Origin: an uncultured Olsenella sp.
GTDB lineage: Bacteria; Actinomycetota; Coriobacteriia; Coriobacteriales; Atopobiaceae
Assembly: GCA_949291295.1 (NCBI GenBank)
Contig: CASEVE010000016.1
Span: 1-41,741, forward strand
Reading direction: 5' to 3'
DNA: 41,741 nucleotides
The notes under the pieces were generated by a model. The model was not told where the DNA came from, ran no database searches, and was given only the letters and a program-made list of their open reading frames with translations. Shown here piece after piece: positions 1 to 7,997 of this stretch. Made by a program: the position numbers and the translations under genes. Positions within the stretch are counted from its first letter, which is position 1; each line of letters opens with the position of its first letter.

Positions 1-2216
1 TTCATCATCATAACAATTCCGTCAAGCCCGGACCAAGAATTGGTATGCACATCGATTCCGCTGTAGTTGTCCTGCAAATACTGCATGGCATAATCCCTGA
101 CCAATCCGTCCTCCAAAATATAGTGATAACACCAAATATACCCGGTGATATCTCCGATTTTGGAATATCCCTCCATAGAAAGACCGATGTTTGAACCCAT
201 ACCATTCGCACACATATAGATGCCGGAAACTGTATATTCCTCGGCTCTGCCGTTTGCCGCGATTCTCACCGTATCGCCAATCGCAAGCCCCTGTTCGCTT
301 GCCACCGTATCAGTAATGAGCACCTCGTCTCCTGCACAGACCTTTCCGCGCAGCACGTGGAAATAACCGGTATCATTCAGCACATTAGCGGTATATTCCG
401 TCCCGTTTACAGAAACCTTGCTGCCTGTCACAGGATTTTCCGGAAGATTCACTGCAGGTGCCTCGGTCTCGCCGACGTCTTCGGAGGCGCCGTCGTCGGG
501 CTCCTGACCGTCCTCGGGAGTCTCCCCCACCTCAAACGCCGCCAGCTGCTCGTCAATAGCCGCAACGTCCTTCTCGGCCTGGTCGATGCCGGAATCGAGC
601 TGGGCAATCCCCTCGTCGATAGACTCGATTTGCGACGGGAGCTTCTCGACTTGCGCGTTCAGCTGGTCGACGGTTTGCGCAAGGGACTCCGAGACGGGCG
701 TCAGCGCCGTCGCAGCCTCTCCGAGCGCATCCGAGAAGCCCTCAACCGCATCGGTTTGGTCGTCCTTATCGCCGTCCTGCGCGGCAGAGACCACCTCTGC
801 CCACGAATCCCGGACGCTTGTGGCAATCTCCGAGAGCTCCTCACCACCCTGCGGGAGGGACTGGGCCATGGCGTCGATTCCGTCCGCCATCTCGGCGACC
901 CCGTCATCGATCGTCTCGATGGTCTGCGTAAGCGTATCTATGGTTGCCTCGACCTCGTCACGCTGTGCCTCGAGACCGGGAATCGTTGTTGAGTACAGCT
1001 CGTCACGAGCGGCATCGAGCTGGGCCTGACCGTCTTTGAGCTGCTGCTCGGCCCCGGGAAGGGCCTCGTTGTACTCCCTGATGCCCTCCTCGAGCTCTTG
1101 GCGGGCGTCGTCGAGCTGGGCGGAGCCCTCTTCAAGCTCCGCGCGACCGTCGTCTATCGTCGCCTGCGCGTCATCCAGCTGGGCAAGGGCGTCGGCACGC
1201 TGCTCGTCGAGTTCGGCCTGACCGTCGGCCACCTCAGCGCGACCGTCGTCGAGCTCGGCCTGACCGTCCTCGATCTCTCGCTCGGCGTCGGCAAGCTCCT
1301 CCAGGGCCTCCGCCTCCGCCTCGTCTACCTCTTCGGTGGCGTCCGCACGCAGGCTCTCGCCCCGGGCGCGCTCGCGTTCGCCGCGAGCGTCCTCCACGCT
1401 CTGCATCACATCGTCGACGATCTTCTCGTAGTCGGCCGAGTAGCACAGTGGGTCGGATGCCTCCTCGACGATGAGGTAGACGACCGTGTACACCTCCGCC
1501 GTAACGCAGTCGGGCGTCAGGAAGAACGAGTACTGTGAGGCGCCGCTCGAGCGAAACGACATCGTCCCCTCGCCGGCGTTGATCTCCATGGGATCGAGCA
1601 CGGAGCCCACGATGGTGTAGTCGCGTCGCCCGAAGACCTCGGAGGAGTCGTCCAGGGGGCTGTCGTCCTTCTCGTCCTGGTCCTTCTCGTCCCGGCCCTT
1701 CTCGTCCTGGTCTGCCGCCGGCTCGTCGTCCTCATCGCCGTGAAAGGTCACGGTGTCGCCGAGAGTGAGACCTGAGTCCTTGAGGTAGCGCGCGGTAACG
1801 GCAATCTCATCCGACGCCTCGGGCAGACGTCCCTCAAGCACCACGGGCTCGTTCATGCCGCTTGGCGAGAGCGCCTTGACGTCAACCTTCTCCGAGGCCG
1901 ATCCCACCGTCGTGTATGCCGTCTCCGCCCAGCCGCCCTCCGCGAGCTCCACGCCGTCGAGCGCCGCCAGCGCCTCCACGTCCTCATCCGTAAGGCCCAG
2001 CGTAGACTGCACGCGTACGTCGAAGAGACGCTGCTCGTCAAAGAAGGCATCTGCGGAGTTGCGCAGGTCAACGCAGGCCGCGCGCAGGCCCGTGAGCATG
2101 GTCACGCCAAGCGCGGTGATGGTGGCGAGCGCCACGAAGCGCTTGAGGCTCCCGCGCACCGTGCGCAGGATGCCAAGCGAGAACGCATTGGGACGTATGT
2201 TGCGGCGGCCGGACAC
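1..2216 (-). CDS. FtsX/MacB-type ABC transporter permease, C-terminus cut by window edge
   Basis: About 738 residues are visible, read from a GTG start at 2216 that has GAGG just upstream and lies 10 bp after the stop of the ATPase gene. The N-terminus has one membrane segment (about residues 20-40, ending in LTGLRAA). An extracytoplasmic domain follows, with an acidic DEK-repeat patch near residue 175. A long coiled-coil-like stretch of QAELDDGRAEL-type repeats (roughly 270-560) leads into a second MacB-like domain. The remaining FtsX membrane segments would lie beyond the edge. This layout is typical of large Gram-positive FtsX-type permeases that export or sense envelope-active compounds; the substrate cannot be read. 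Base composition falls sharply below about position 460 although the frame stays open. Confidence 0.88.
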   Translation of the reverse strand, partial: MSGRRNIRPNAFSLGILRTVRGSLKRFVALATITALGVTMLTGLRAACVDLRNSADAFFDEQRLFDVRVQSTLGLTDEDVEALAALDGVELAEGGWAETAYTTVGSASEKVDVKALSPSGMNEPVVLEGRLPEASDEIAVTARYLKDSGLTLGDTVTFHGDEDDEPAADQDEKGRDEKDQDEKDDSPLDDSSEVFGRRDYTIVGSVLDPMEINAGEGTMSFRSSGASQYSFFLTPDCVTAEVYTVVYLIVEEASDPLCYSADYEKIVDDVMQSVEDARGERERARGESLRADATEEVDEAEAEALEELADAEREIEDGQAELDDGRAEVADGQAELDEQRADALAQLDDAQATIDDGRAELEEGSAQLDDARQELEEGIREYNEALPGAEQQLKDGQAQLDAARDELYSTTIPGLEAQRDEVEATIDTLTQTIETIDDGVAEMADGIDAMAQSLPQGGEELSEIATSVRDSWAEVVSAAQDGDKDDQTDAVEGFSDALGEAATALTPVSESLAQTVDQLNAQVEKLPSQIESIDEGIAQLDSGIDQAEKDVAAIDEQLAAFEVGETPEDGQEPDDGASEDVGETEAPAVNLPENPVTGSKVSVNGTEYTANVLNDTGYFHVLRGKVCAGDEVLITDTVASEQGLAIGDTVRIAANGRAEEYTVSGIYMCANGMGSNIGLSMEGYSKIGDITGYIWCYHYILEDGLVRDYAMQYLQDNYSGIDVHTNSWSGLDGIVMMM

Positions 2217-2226
2217 GTCTACCTCG

Positions 2227-2928
2227 CTACCATTCGATCTCTGAGATGGGCAGCGGATTCTCGTTTGTGGTCATGCTCGTCACGCGACCACTCTTGAAGC
2301 GAATGAGGCGGTCTGCCATGTCCGCAAGCGCGGCGTTGTGCGTAACGATGACAACGGTCACGCGCTCCGAGCGGCTCATGTCCTGGAGCAGCTGCAGAAT
2401 CTGCTTGCCCGTCTGATAGTCGAGCGCGCCCGTGGGCTCGTCGCAGAGAAGGAGCTTGGGGTTTTTGGCAAGGGCGCGTGCGATGGAGACGCGCTGCTGC
2501 TCGCCGCCGGAGAGCTGTGCGGGAAAGTTGCTCAGGCGATCTGCCAGGCCCACCTTCTCGAGCATCTCTGCGGGGTCGAGGGAGTCCGGGCAGATCTGCG
2601 TGGCAAGCTCCACGTTCTCGAGGGCCGTGAGGTTGGGGACGAGGTTATAGAACTGGAAGACAAAGCCCACGTCCGCGCGGCGATACAGCACGAGGTCATT
2701 CTCGCTGGCGCTGCTTATGTCACGGCCGTCGACCATGACCTGACCTGAGGTTGGGCTATCCATGCCGCCCAGGATGTTGAGTGCCGTGGTCTTGCCTGCG
2801 CCCGAGGCGCCAAGAATCACGGCGAGCTCTCCTTTCTCCACGAAGAAGCTCGCACCATCAAGTGCGTTTATCTTGGTCGATCCCGTGCCATAGCTGCGCA
2901 CGACGTCGGCAAACTCGATGTAGGGCAT
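2227..2928 (-). CDS. ABC transporter ATP-binding protein (MacB/LolD type)
   Basis: A 233-residue ATPase partner of the permease that follows it on the same strand. Walker A is GASGAGKTT, the Q-loop is in FVFQFYNL, the ABC signature is LSGGEQQRV, Walker B is LLLCDEP followed by TGALD, and the switch histidine is in IVTHN. The length and the EPTGALD string are typical of the MacB/LolD/FtsE group, which pairs with FtsX-type permeases. The start is the ATG at 2928, with GGAGACGGGATG context. The gene is divergent from the TetR gene across a 159-bp gap holding two inverted repeats with GACA/TGTC half-sites, so the pump is probably TetR-controlled. Confidence 0.93.
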   Translation of the reverse strand: MPYIEFADVVRSYGTGSTKINALDGASFFVEKGELAVILGASGAGKTTALNILGGMDSPTSGQVMVDGRDISSASENDLVLYRRADVGFVFQFYNLVPNLTALENVELATQICPDSLDPAEMLEKVGLADRLSNFPAQLSGGEQQRVSIARALAKNPKLLLCDEPTGALDYQTGKQILQLLQDMSRSERVTVVIVTHNAALADMADRLIRFKSGRVTSMTTNENPLPISEIEW

Positions 2929-2945
2929 CCCGTCTCCGATTACTC

Positions 2946-3028
2946 GACAACGTGTTGTCTAAACCGAAGTATACTTGCCCTGCAGGACGAGAAAAACCCT
3001 AGTTCGACAGCCGCGGCCTAACTGTCGA
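2946..3028. promoter_or_regulatory. Two candidate TetR operators between pump operon and TetR gene
   Basis: GACAAC-GT-GTTGTC at 2946-2959 is a 6-bp inverted repeat with a 2-bp centre. TCGACAG at 3004-3010 and CTGTCGA at 3022-3028 form a 7-bp inverted repeat with an 11-bp spacer. Both are built on CGACA/TGTC half-sites and lie between divergent genes, where a TetR regulator normally binds. The operator role is inferred. Confidence 0.5.
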
Positions 3029-3087
3029 GTCCTTGGGCGGGTGGGGGGCAACGAGACCTTCTCGGCATCTGGAGGCGGGAGGACATC

Positions 3088-3633
3088 ATGAGGAAGCAAC
3101 CGCAGGTCACCGAGCAGACGCGCGCCAATCTCCGCCAGGCGTTCTGGGAGCTCTATGCGGAAAAGCCCGTGGAGAAAATCTCCGTCCGCGAGATTACCGA
3201 TCGCGCCGGCTACAACCGCGCGACCTTCTACCTCTACTACCACGATGTCTACGAGCTGCTCGAGGAGATTGAGGACATGGTGCTCGGAAACATCGAGCGC
3301 CTGGTGAACGAGCGCCTGCTCAAGAGCGACCGACTCGACTTCTCTCGGCACATGGGGCTTATCCTTCGGCTTGCGCAGCGCTCACGCGAATACACCGAGG
3401 TCCTTCTTGGCCCGCACGGGGACCCAGCGTTCTCGCGAAGGCTCAAGGAGATCATAAGCCCGCTTGTGGACCGCTTCTTCCTGCCGTCAACCGAGCTAGA
3501 TGAGCAGGGGCGGCGCGTTGTGCGCGAGTTCTACCTCTCCGGCATCCTCGCCATCATCCGCACTTGGACCGCGGAGGAAGACCCCATGCCCATAGACCAG
3601 CTCATCCAGCTCGTGGTGCGCATCGCCACGTAA
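3088..3633 (+). CDS. TetR family transcriptional regulator
   Basis: A 181-residue protein with a TetR N-terminal DNA-binding domain: a first helix around RANLRQAFWELYAEK, then the HTH read in ISVREITDRAGYNRATFYLYY (about residues 30-50). The rest is a helical ligand/dimerisation domain of the TetR_C_8-like kind, containing the EIISPLVDRFF and FYLSGILAII segments. GGAGG lies 7 nt before the ATG at 3088. The gene is divergent from the ABC exporter, so it is most simply a local repressor of that pump, released by an unknown ligand. Confidence 0.9.
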   Translation: MRKQPQVTEQTRANLRQAFWELYAEKPVEKISVREITDRAGYNRATFYLYYHDVYELLEEIEDMVLGNIERLVNERLLKSDRLDFSRHMGLILRLAQRSREYTEVLLGPHGDPAFSRRLKEIISPLVDRFFLPSTELDEQGRRVVREFYLSGILAIIRTWTAEEDPMPIDQLIQLVVRIAT

Positions 3634-3667
3634 CGCGACGCATAGGGCGCCCGTTGGCGACGGGGGT

Positions 3668-3740
3668 GGTGACAAAGGTGACAGGGTAGGTTGTCATCAT
3701 GGGCTTCATGATGACAACCTACCCTGTCACCTTTGTCACC
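3668..3740. repeat. Perfect 34-bp inverted repeat (TGACAGGGTA family, copy 1)
   Basis: The arms at 3668-3701 and 3707-3740 are perfect reverse complements around a 5-nt loop, with core TGACAGGGTAGGTTGTCAT. The repeat sits between the convergent ends of the tetR and degV genes, where it could also act as a bidirectional terminator. The same arm recurs at eight other places in the window. Confidence 0.9.
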
Positions 3741-3814
3741 AACCTTGTCGCCAACGCAGGCGCCTGTACTCGGACCCCCCCAGGACTTCAGGAGTAGATT
3801 CGCTTTCCGTGAAC

Positions 3815-4660
3815 CTAGTTCTTGGCAAAAAACGCCAGAGCGATGGCGCCCGGCCCCACGTGCGTGCCGATGGTGGCGCCCACAGAGGTGATGGGAAGCT
3901 TGTCCTCGGAGACCTTGTCCTCCCAGATCGCGCGATTATCGTCCAGGTACTTCTTGAGCAGCTTCTGCGAGAGGCCCGTGTAGCCCAGCAGTATGGGCAT
4001 GTCAAAGTCGATGCCGTGCTTCTCGACCTGCTGATGAAGCTGGTTGCGGCCGTTCTTGGAGCCGCGCGCCTTGCCGAGCATGGCAACCTCGCCATCGACC
4101 ACGCCCACCACGGGCTTGATGGCGAGCAGCACACCGATGGCACCCACGCTCTTGGGGATGCGGCCGCCGCGCTTGAGGTACTCGAGGGTATCGAGCAGCG
4201 CAAGCAGGCAGACGCGGTCGACGACCGACTCGACCTTCTCGGCAATCTCGGTCGCAGCGAGACCCTCGTCAACAAGGCGCAGCGCATAGAGCACAAGGAG
4301 GCTCTGGCCGATGGTGACGTTCTTACCGTCAACCACATGGACCTCGGGGAAGTCCGCGGCGGCGGTAACGGCGCTCTGATAGGTGCCGGAGAGCTTGGAG
4401 GAGAGTGTGATCACCACAGCCTCCTCGCCCGCGGCGCGCACCTGCTCAAAAACCTGCTGGTAGGCATAGGGCGTGGCCTGACTCGTCTTGGGAAGCTCGT
4501 CGCTCTCAATGAGCAGCTCGTAGAAGCGGTCGTTGGTGAGGTCGACGCCGTCGGCATAGGTAGTCGTTCCAAAGGTGATGCCCAGGGGGATTACCGTGAG
4601 GCGAGGATCAAGCTCGCCCGGGAGGTCAATGCCGGAATCAGTGATGATGCGAACCGCCAT
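3815..4660 (-). CDS. DegV family fatty-acid-binding protein
   Basis: A 281-residue protein beginning MAVRIITDSGIDLPGEL. It has the DegV hallmarks: an ITDSGIDLP start, the lipid-contact region ITLSSKLSGTYQSAV (residues about 90-105), the VVDGKNVTIGQ segment, LEYLKRGGRI, and the C-terminal THVGPGAIAL. DegV/FakB proteins bind a fatty acid for phosphorylation by a FakA kinase, which is not in this window. The ATG at 4660 is chosen because AAAGGAAG lies just upstream; the frame is open further upstream but overlaps marR there. It lies 28 bp after the MarR gene on the same strand, so the two are probably co-transcribed. Confidence 0.92.
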   Translation of the reverse strand: MAVRIITDSGIDLPGELDPRLTVIPLGITFGTTTYADGVDLTNDRFYELLIESDELPKTSQATPYAYQQVFEQVRAAGEEAVVITLSSKLSGTYQSAVTAAADFPEVHVVDGKNVTIGQSLLVLYALRLVDEGLAATEIAEKVESVVDRVCLLALLDTLEYLKRGGRIPKSVGAIGVLLAIKPVVGVVDGEVAMLGKARGSKNGRNQLHQQVEKHGIDFDMPILLGYTGLSQKLLKKYLDDNRAIWEDKVSEDKLPITSVGATIGTHVGPGAIALAFFAKN

Positions 4661-4688
4661 GGTTCTTCCTTTCTTACGAGCTGCAGCG

Positions 4689-5141
4689 CTACGCGCGTCC
4701 AAAGGTCTTGAGTCTCTCGAGGATGTGGTTGAGCGAATCGTACATCTGCAGGCGCTGGCGCATGGCAAGCTCCCCACCAGCCTCGTCGAGCACGCGGTGA
4801 ATGATGTCGTCGAGCGGGCGCGCCGCCTCGATGCCCTTGTCGGTGAGGCGCACGGGAGCGCGGTAGCGCGAGGCGTCCCCCTCCTCGGTGTCCCCCACCT
4901 CAACAAAGCCGTCCTCGGCAAGGTGGGCGATGGTGCGCGACATGGCGGCGCGGCTCACGTCGACCATGCGCGCCAGCTCGGAGGCGGTAAGGCCCTCGGG
5001 GTTCTTGACCAGGTAATAGAGGCACATCACGTCCGAGCCGCGAAAGCCCAGTCGCTTTGCCTCCGCCGTCTTGATGCGCTGAATCTCCTTGTTAAGGGCG
5101 CTGATGATGCCCACAAAGTCCTCAAAGCGCTTCTCGGTCAC
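4689..5141 (-). CDS. MarR family transcriptional regulator
   Basis: A 150-residue winged-helix regulator. The recognition region reads GLTASELARMVDVSRAAMSRTIAHLAEDGFV (about residues 50-80) and the wing follows in YRAPVRLTDKG. It starts with GTG at 5141, with GAGGAG 10-15 nt upstream. It is the first gene of a likely marR-degV unit. An 18-bp palindrome at 5177-5194, just upstream, fits an autoregulatory operator. The pairing with DegV suggests, but does not show, a link to lipid supply. Confidence 0.9.
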   Translation of the reverse strand: MTEKRFEDFVGIISALNKEIQRIKTAEAKRLGFRGSDVMCLYYLVKNPEGLTASELARMVDVSRAAMSRTIAHLAEDGFVEVGDTEEGDASRYRAPVRLTDKGIEAARPLDDIIHRVLDEAGGELAMRQRLQMYDSLNHILERLKTFGRA

Positions 5142-5176
5142 GACGCTCTTCTCCTCAGCTCGCCAAAACGAATCAG

Positions 5177-5194
5177 ATGTTAACCGGTCAACAT
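5177..5194. promoter_or_regulatory. Palindromic operator upstream of marR
   Basis: ATGTTAACCGGTCAACAT reads nearly the same on both strands, with 8 of 9 pairs matched. It lies 36 bp upstream of the marR start. Its size and symmetry fit a MarR dimer site; the assignment is inferred. Confidence 0.5.
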
Positions 5195-5294
5195 TATGCC
5201 CAAGAACGGGCGAGAAGGGCCGGGCCTCGCGGCTGACACGCGATATTCACATGGAGGGTTGTCGGGCGCGTTTGTTTCCGGCTGGGAAACTCCC

Positions 5295-5323
5295 TTGCGC
5301 TTCTGTCCGCGCGCGCGTATCTT
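5295..5323 (+). promoter_or_regulatory. Sigma-70 type promoter of the Trp leader / ECF operon
   Basis: A -35-like TTGCGC (5295-5300) and a -10-like TATCTT (5318-5323) are separated by exactly 17 bp. They lie about 50 bp upstream of the leader peptide start, with no competing gene. Four of six bases match each consensus. Confidence 0.55.
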
Positions 5324-5374
5324 CTCCTCAAGCACACATCGCCTTCGGGCCAAGAAGCGAGAGGAGCACCAGAC

Positions 5375-5455
5375 ATGATCGTCAACGTTAACGTCAACGC
5401 ACGTACGTCCATGAACTGGTGGTGGCGCAACTTCTCCTCGCTCGGTCGATGGTGA
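5375..5455 (+). CDS. Trp-rich leader peptide (trpL-like attenuator peptide)
   Basis: A 26-residue peptide MIVNVNVNARTSMNWWWRNF followed by SSLGRW, then TGA. Four of its 26 residues are Trp, three of them in tandem (5417-5425), and the last Trp is next to the stop. AGGAG lies 8 nt before the ATG. It is followed within 35 bp by a strong intrinsic terminator and then by a TrpP-like transporter gene. Actinobacterial trp leader peptides are known with NWWW cores. The expected job is ribosome stalling at the Trp codons when charged tRNA-Trp is scarce. Confidence 0.85.
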   Translation: MIVNVNVNARTSMNWWWRNFSSLGRW

Positions 5456-5517
5456 GCTTGACGCGCCATATCAATTTGCGCTGAGAGGGCTCCCGGAAGA
5501 CCGGGGGCCCTTTTCTT
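5420..5517 (+). terminator. Tryptophan attenuator: leader hairpins and intrinsic terminator
   Basis: The terminator stem pairs 5487-5496 with 5501-5510 (10 pairs, one G-U) around an AAGA loop, followed by TTTTCTT. TGGCGC (5423-5428), overlapping the Trp codons, can pair with GCGCCA (5463-5468), and GCGCAA (5425-5430) with TTGCGC (5476-5481). A ribosome stalled on the Trp codons would mask these left arms. The pairings are seen in the sequence; which fold is the anti-terminator is not resolved. Confidence 0.75.
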
Positions 5518-5544
5518 GTACGCGCCCCGCGCCGCACCAAAACC

Positions 5545-5573
5545 TGACACTTTACCCTGTCACTTTTGTCATC
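5545..5573. repeat. Solo arm of the TGACAGGGTA repeat family (copy 2)
   Basis: TTTACCCTGTCAC is followed by TTTTGTCATC, one arm without its inverted partner. It lies just upstream of the TrpP-like gene, between the attenuator terminator and the start codon. Confidence 0.8.
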
Positions 5574-5591
5574 AATACGAAAGGAAATGCC

Positions 5592-6158
5592 ATGTCTGAG
5601 AACACCACCGCCCGCACCGTCGCCGCCTCCGCCGATCACGGCAAGCTCGACATCCAGGCCCTCGTCCTTCTTGCCGTGCTGCTCGCTGCCGGCTTCATCC
5701 TCAACTTCACCGTCGGCAAGGCCATCTCCGGCATCTCCGGCGGCCTCATCAGCCCCGAGTTCATCATCTCGGCCTTCTGCCTCACCATCCTCGTGGTGCG
5801 CCCGAACGCCATCCAGGCCCTCATCATCGGCCTCATCTCCGCGGCCGTGATCCAGGTGACCACCACCTCGCCGTTCATTGACTTTGCGGCCGAGGGCATC
5901 GCCGCCATGCTCATGTCCCTCATCGTTGCAGCCGGCATGCGCGGCTCCGCCAAGAAGTTTGTGCCGCTCGTGGGTGCCTTTGTCACCACCGTTGTCTCCG
6001 GCGTGATCTTCATGCTCATCAAGATCGCCATGGTGGGCAGCGCCGCGCAGCTCGCGGCCGCTATGCTGCCCGTGGTCCTGATCACCGGCGTCTTCAACGC
6101 CATTCTTGTGAGCGCGCTCTACCTCCCCATCAAGAAGGCCCTCAAGCTCGACGACTAA
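5592..6158 (+). CDS. ECF transporter S component, TrpP-like (tryptophan uptake)
   Basis: A 188-residue, very hydrophobic protein with five to six membrane segments, starting at about residues 20-42 (LDIQALVLLAVLLAAGFIL). The segment GGLISPEFIISAF, then ALIIGLISAAVIQVTTTSPF, resembles the B. subtilis tryptophan transporter TrpP (GMKPDMMLS, then GIVTGIISALTT). In an energy-coupling-factor transporter the S component binds the substrate in the membrane. A Trp leader peptide and attenuator stand in front, and an EcfA and an EcfT gene follow, so this reads as a tryptophan importer with its own energising module. The family call is from remembered patterns; the Trp leader is the strongest evidence for substrate. 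Confidence 0.82.
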   Translation: MSENTTARTVAASADHGKLDIQALVLLAVLLAAGFILNFTVGKAISGISGGLISPEFIISAFCLTILVVRPNAIQALIIGLISAAVIQVTTTSPFIDFAAEGIAAMLMSLIVAAGMRGSAKKFVPLVGAFVTTVVSGVIFMLIKIAMVGSAAQLAAAMLPVVLITGVFNAILVSALYLPIKKALKLDD

Positions 6159-6159
6159 T

Positions 6160-6220
6160 GGTGACAATGGTGACAGGGTATTTTGTCATCATGACAATTT
6201 ACCCTGTCACCTTTGTCATC
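6160..6220. repeat. Compact palindromic copy of the TGACAGGGTA family (copy 3)
   Basis: Two 30-nt arms (6160-6189 and 6191-6220) are reverse complements with four mismatches around a single base. The repeat begins 2 bp after the S-component stop and ends 10 bp before the Shine-Dalgarno site of ecfA, so it lies inside an operon rather than at its end. Confidence 0.85.
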
Positions 6221-6242
6221 ACCTTTGTCAGGAAAGGCGCTC

Positions 6243-7997
6243 ATGGCACCTAGCAGCATCATTCAACTGAACGACGTCTCCTTCGCCTACGCTGGCGAGA
6301 AAGACGCGCTCGCTCTCGACCACATCTCCCTCGGAATCGCCCCGGGGGAGTTTGTGGGTGTGCTCGGCCCCTCGGGCGCGGGCAAGTCCACGCTCGCCGC
6401 CGTCCTGTCCGGCGCCATCCCCCACCACTTCCACGGGTCGTTCTTTGGCGCGGCCCTTGTGGACGGGCAGGACACCTGCGACGTCACGCTCACGGACGTC
6501 TCGCGCGTCGTAGGCAGCGTCAACCAGGACATCGACGCGCAGATGGTAGCTTCCGTCGTGGAGGACGAGCTGCTCTTTGGCCTTGAGAACTTTGGCGTGC
6601 CCCACAACGAGATCGAGGCGCGCCTCGCCGCCGCCCTCGACGCCGTGGGCATCCCCGAGCTGCGCGAGCGCGAGATTGCCACGCTCTCCGGCGGCCAGAA
6701 GCAGAAGGTTGCCATCGCGGCCATGCTGGCGCTGCGGCCACGCGTACTCGTGCTCGACGAGCCCACCGCCGCCCTTGACCCCGCATCCACCAAGATGGTC
6801 TTCGACACGCTGCGCAACCTCAACGCACGCGAGGGCATCACCGTCGTGGTCATCGAGCAGAAGGTGGCCACCCTCTCCGAGTACTGCGACCGCATCCTCG
6901 TTCTCAACAAGGGGCGCCTCGCATTTGACGGCACGCCGCGCGAGGTCTTCTCGCACGGCGCCAAGCTGCGCGAGCTGGGCGTGGACAGCCCGCGCGTCGC
7001 GCGCGTCTCAAACAGCCTCGTCCAGCACGGCGTCATTGGGCCCTGCGAGCCGTGCCTTACCGTCTCCGAGACAAAGAGACTGGTAGCAGGACTTGTCGGC
7101 ACGCACCCAAACGCCGTCGCCGAGAAGAACCGCGCCACCGCAGGCGCCCCTCGCCCCCGCGCGGCACAGAGCTCCCCCATGGTCTCGTTCCGCAGCGTGG
7201 GCTTCACGTACCGCTCCACCGGCGCCGCCGTGCGCGACCTCACCTTCGACGTCTTTCCCGGCGAGATTGTGGGCGTGGTCGGCCAGAACGGTGCCGGCAA
7301 GACCACGCTCACCAAGCTCCTGAACGGCCTTCTTCGTCCCGAGTCCGGGGAGGTGCGCGTAGCCGGGCTCGACACGCGCGAGACGCCCACGAGCCGCCTG
7401 GCCGCGCACGTCTCCACGCTCTTTCAGAACCCCGACCGCCAGATCTGCAAGGACACCGTCCTCGACGAGGTTGCCTTTGGGCTCGAGCTCACGGGCGTCG
7501 ATCCGCGCGAGGCGCGTCACCGCGCGGGCTCCGTCATCGAGCGCTTTGGCCTGCCCGCGGGCGAGGCGCCCTTCTCGCTTTCCCGCGGTCAGCGGCAGAT
7601 GGTGGCGCTAGCCTCAGTGGTGGTCATGGAGCCCGAGGTCATCCTGCTCGACGAGCCCACGAGCGGCCTTGACTACCGCGAGTGCATGACCGTCATGGAG
7701 ACGGTGCGCGAGATGGCCGCGCGCGGCTGCGCCGTTGTGATGGTCTGCCACGACATGGAGGTGGTCTCGGACTTTGCGGAGCGCGTCATCGTGATGGCGC
7801 GCGGAGAGATCGTCGGGCGCGGAAGCACCTCGGAGGTCTTCTCGGACGCCGAGGTCATGCGCCGCGCAAACGTGGAGCCGCCGCAGATCGTCGCGCTCTC
7901 GAGCGCGCTTGCCGCGGACGTCTCGCCAGCGTTTGCCGGAATCACTCAGGTTTCTGAAATCGTCGACCTCGTCGAGGAGATGGTCCGCCGTGACTAA
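6243..7997 (+). CDS. ECF transporter ATPase with two fused ABC domains (EcfA1-EcfA2 type)
   Basis: A 584-residue protein carrying two complete ATPase domains. Domain 1 has GPSGAGKST, LSGGQKQKVAIA and LVLDEPTAALDP. A linker at about residues 260-315 is rich in Ala, Arg and Pro. Domain 2 has GQNGAGKTT, LSRGQRQMVALA and LLDEPTSGLD. The ATG at 6243 is chosen for the AGGAAAGG just upstream; an open frame reaches back to a TTG inside the repeat, which is unlikely to be used. In most bacteria EcfA1 and EcfA2 are separate proteins; the fused form replaces the heterodimer. It overlaps ecfT by 8 bp. Confidence 0.93.
   Translation: MAPSSIIQLNDVSFAYAGEKDALALDHISLGIAPGEFVGVLGPSGAGKSTLAAVLSGAIPHHFHGSFFGAALVDGQDTCDVTLTDVSRVVGSVNQDIDAQMVASVVEDELLFGLENFGVPHNEIEARLAAALDAVGIPELREREIATLSGGQKQKVAIAAMLALRPRVLVLDEPTAALDPASTKMVFDTLRNLNAREGITVVVIEQKVATLSEYCDRILVLNKGRLAFDGTPREVFSHGAKLRELGVDSPRVARVSNSLVQHGVIGPCEPCLTVSETKRLVAGLVGTHPNAVAEKNRATAGAPRPRAAQSSPMVSFRSVGFTYRSTGAAVRDLTFDVFPGEIVGVVGQNGAGKTTLTKLLNGLLRPESGEVRVAGLDTRETPTSRLAAHVSTLFQNPDRQICKDTVLDEVAFGLELTGVDPREARHRAGSVIERFGLPAGEAPFSLSRGQRQMVALASVVVMEPEVILLDEPTSGLDYRECMTVMETVREMAARGCAVVMVCHDMEVVSDFAERVIVMARGEIVGRGSTSEVFSDAEVMRRANVEPPQIVALSSALAADVSPAFAGITQVSEIVDLVEEMVRRD

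Noticed and set aside
5459..5590. Riboswitch or T-box in front of the ECF operon
   Set aside because: No T-box specifier stem or conserved T-box bulge was seen. The Trp leader peptide and terminator explain the region.
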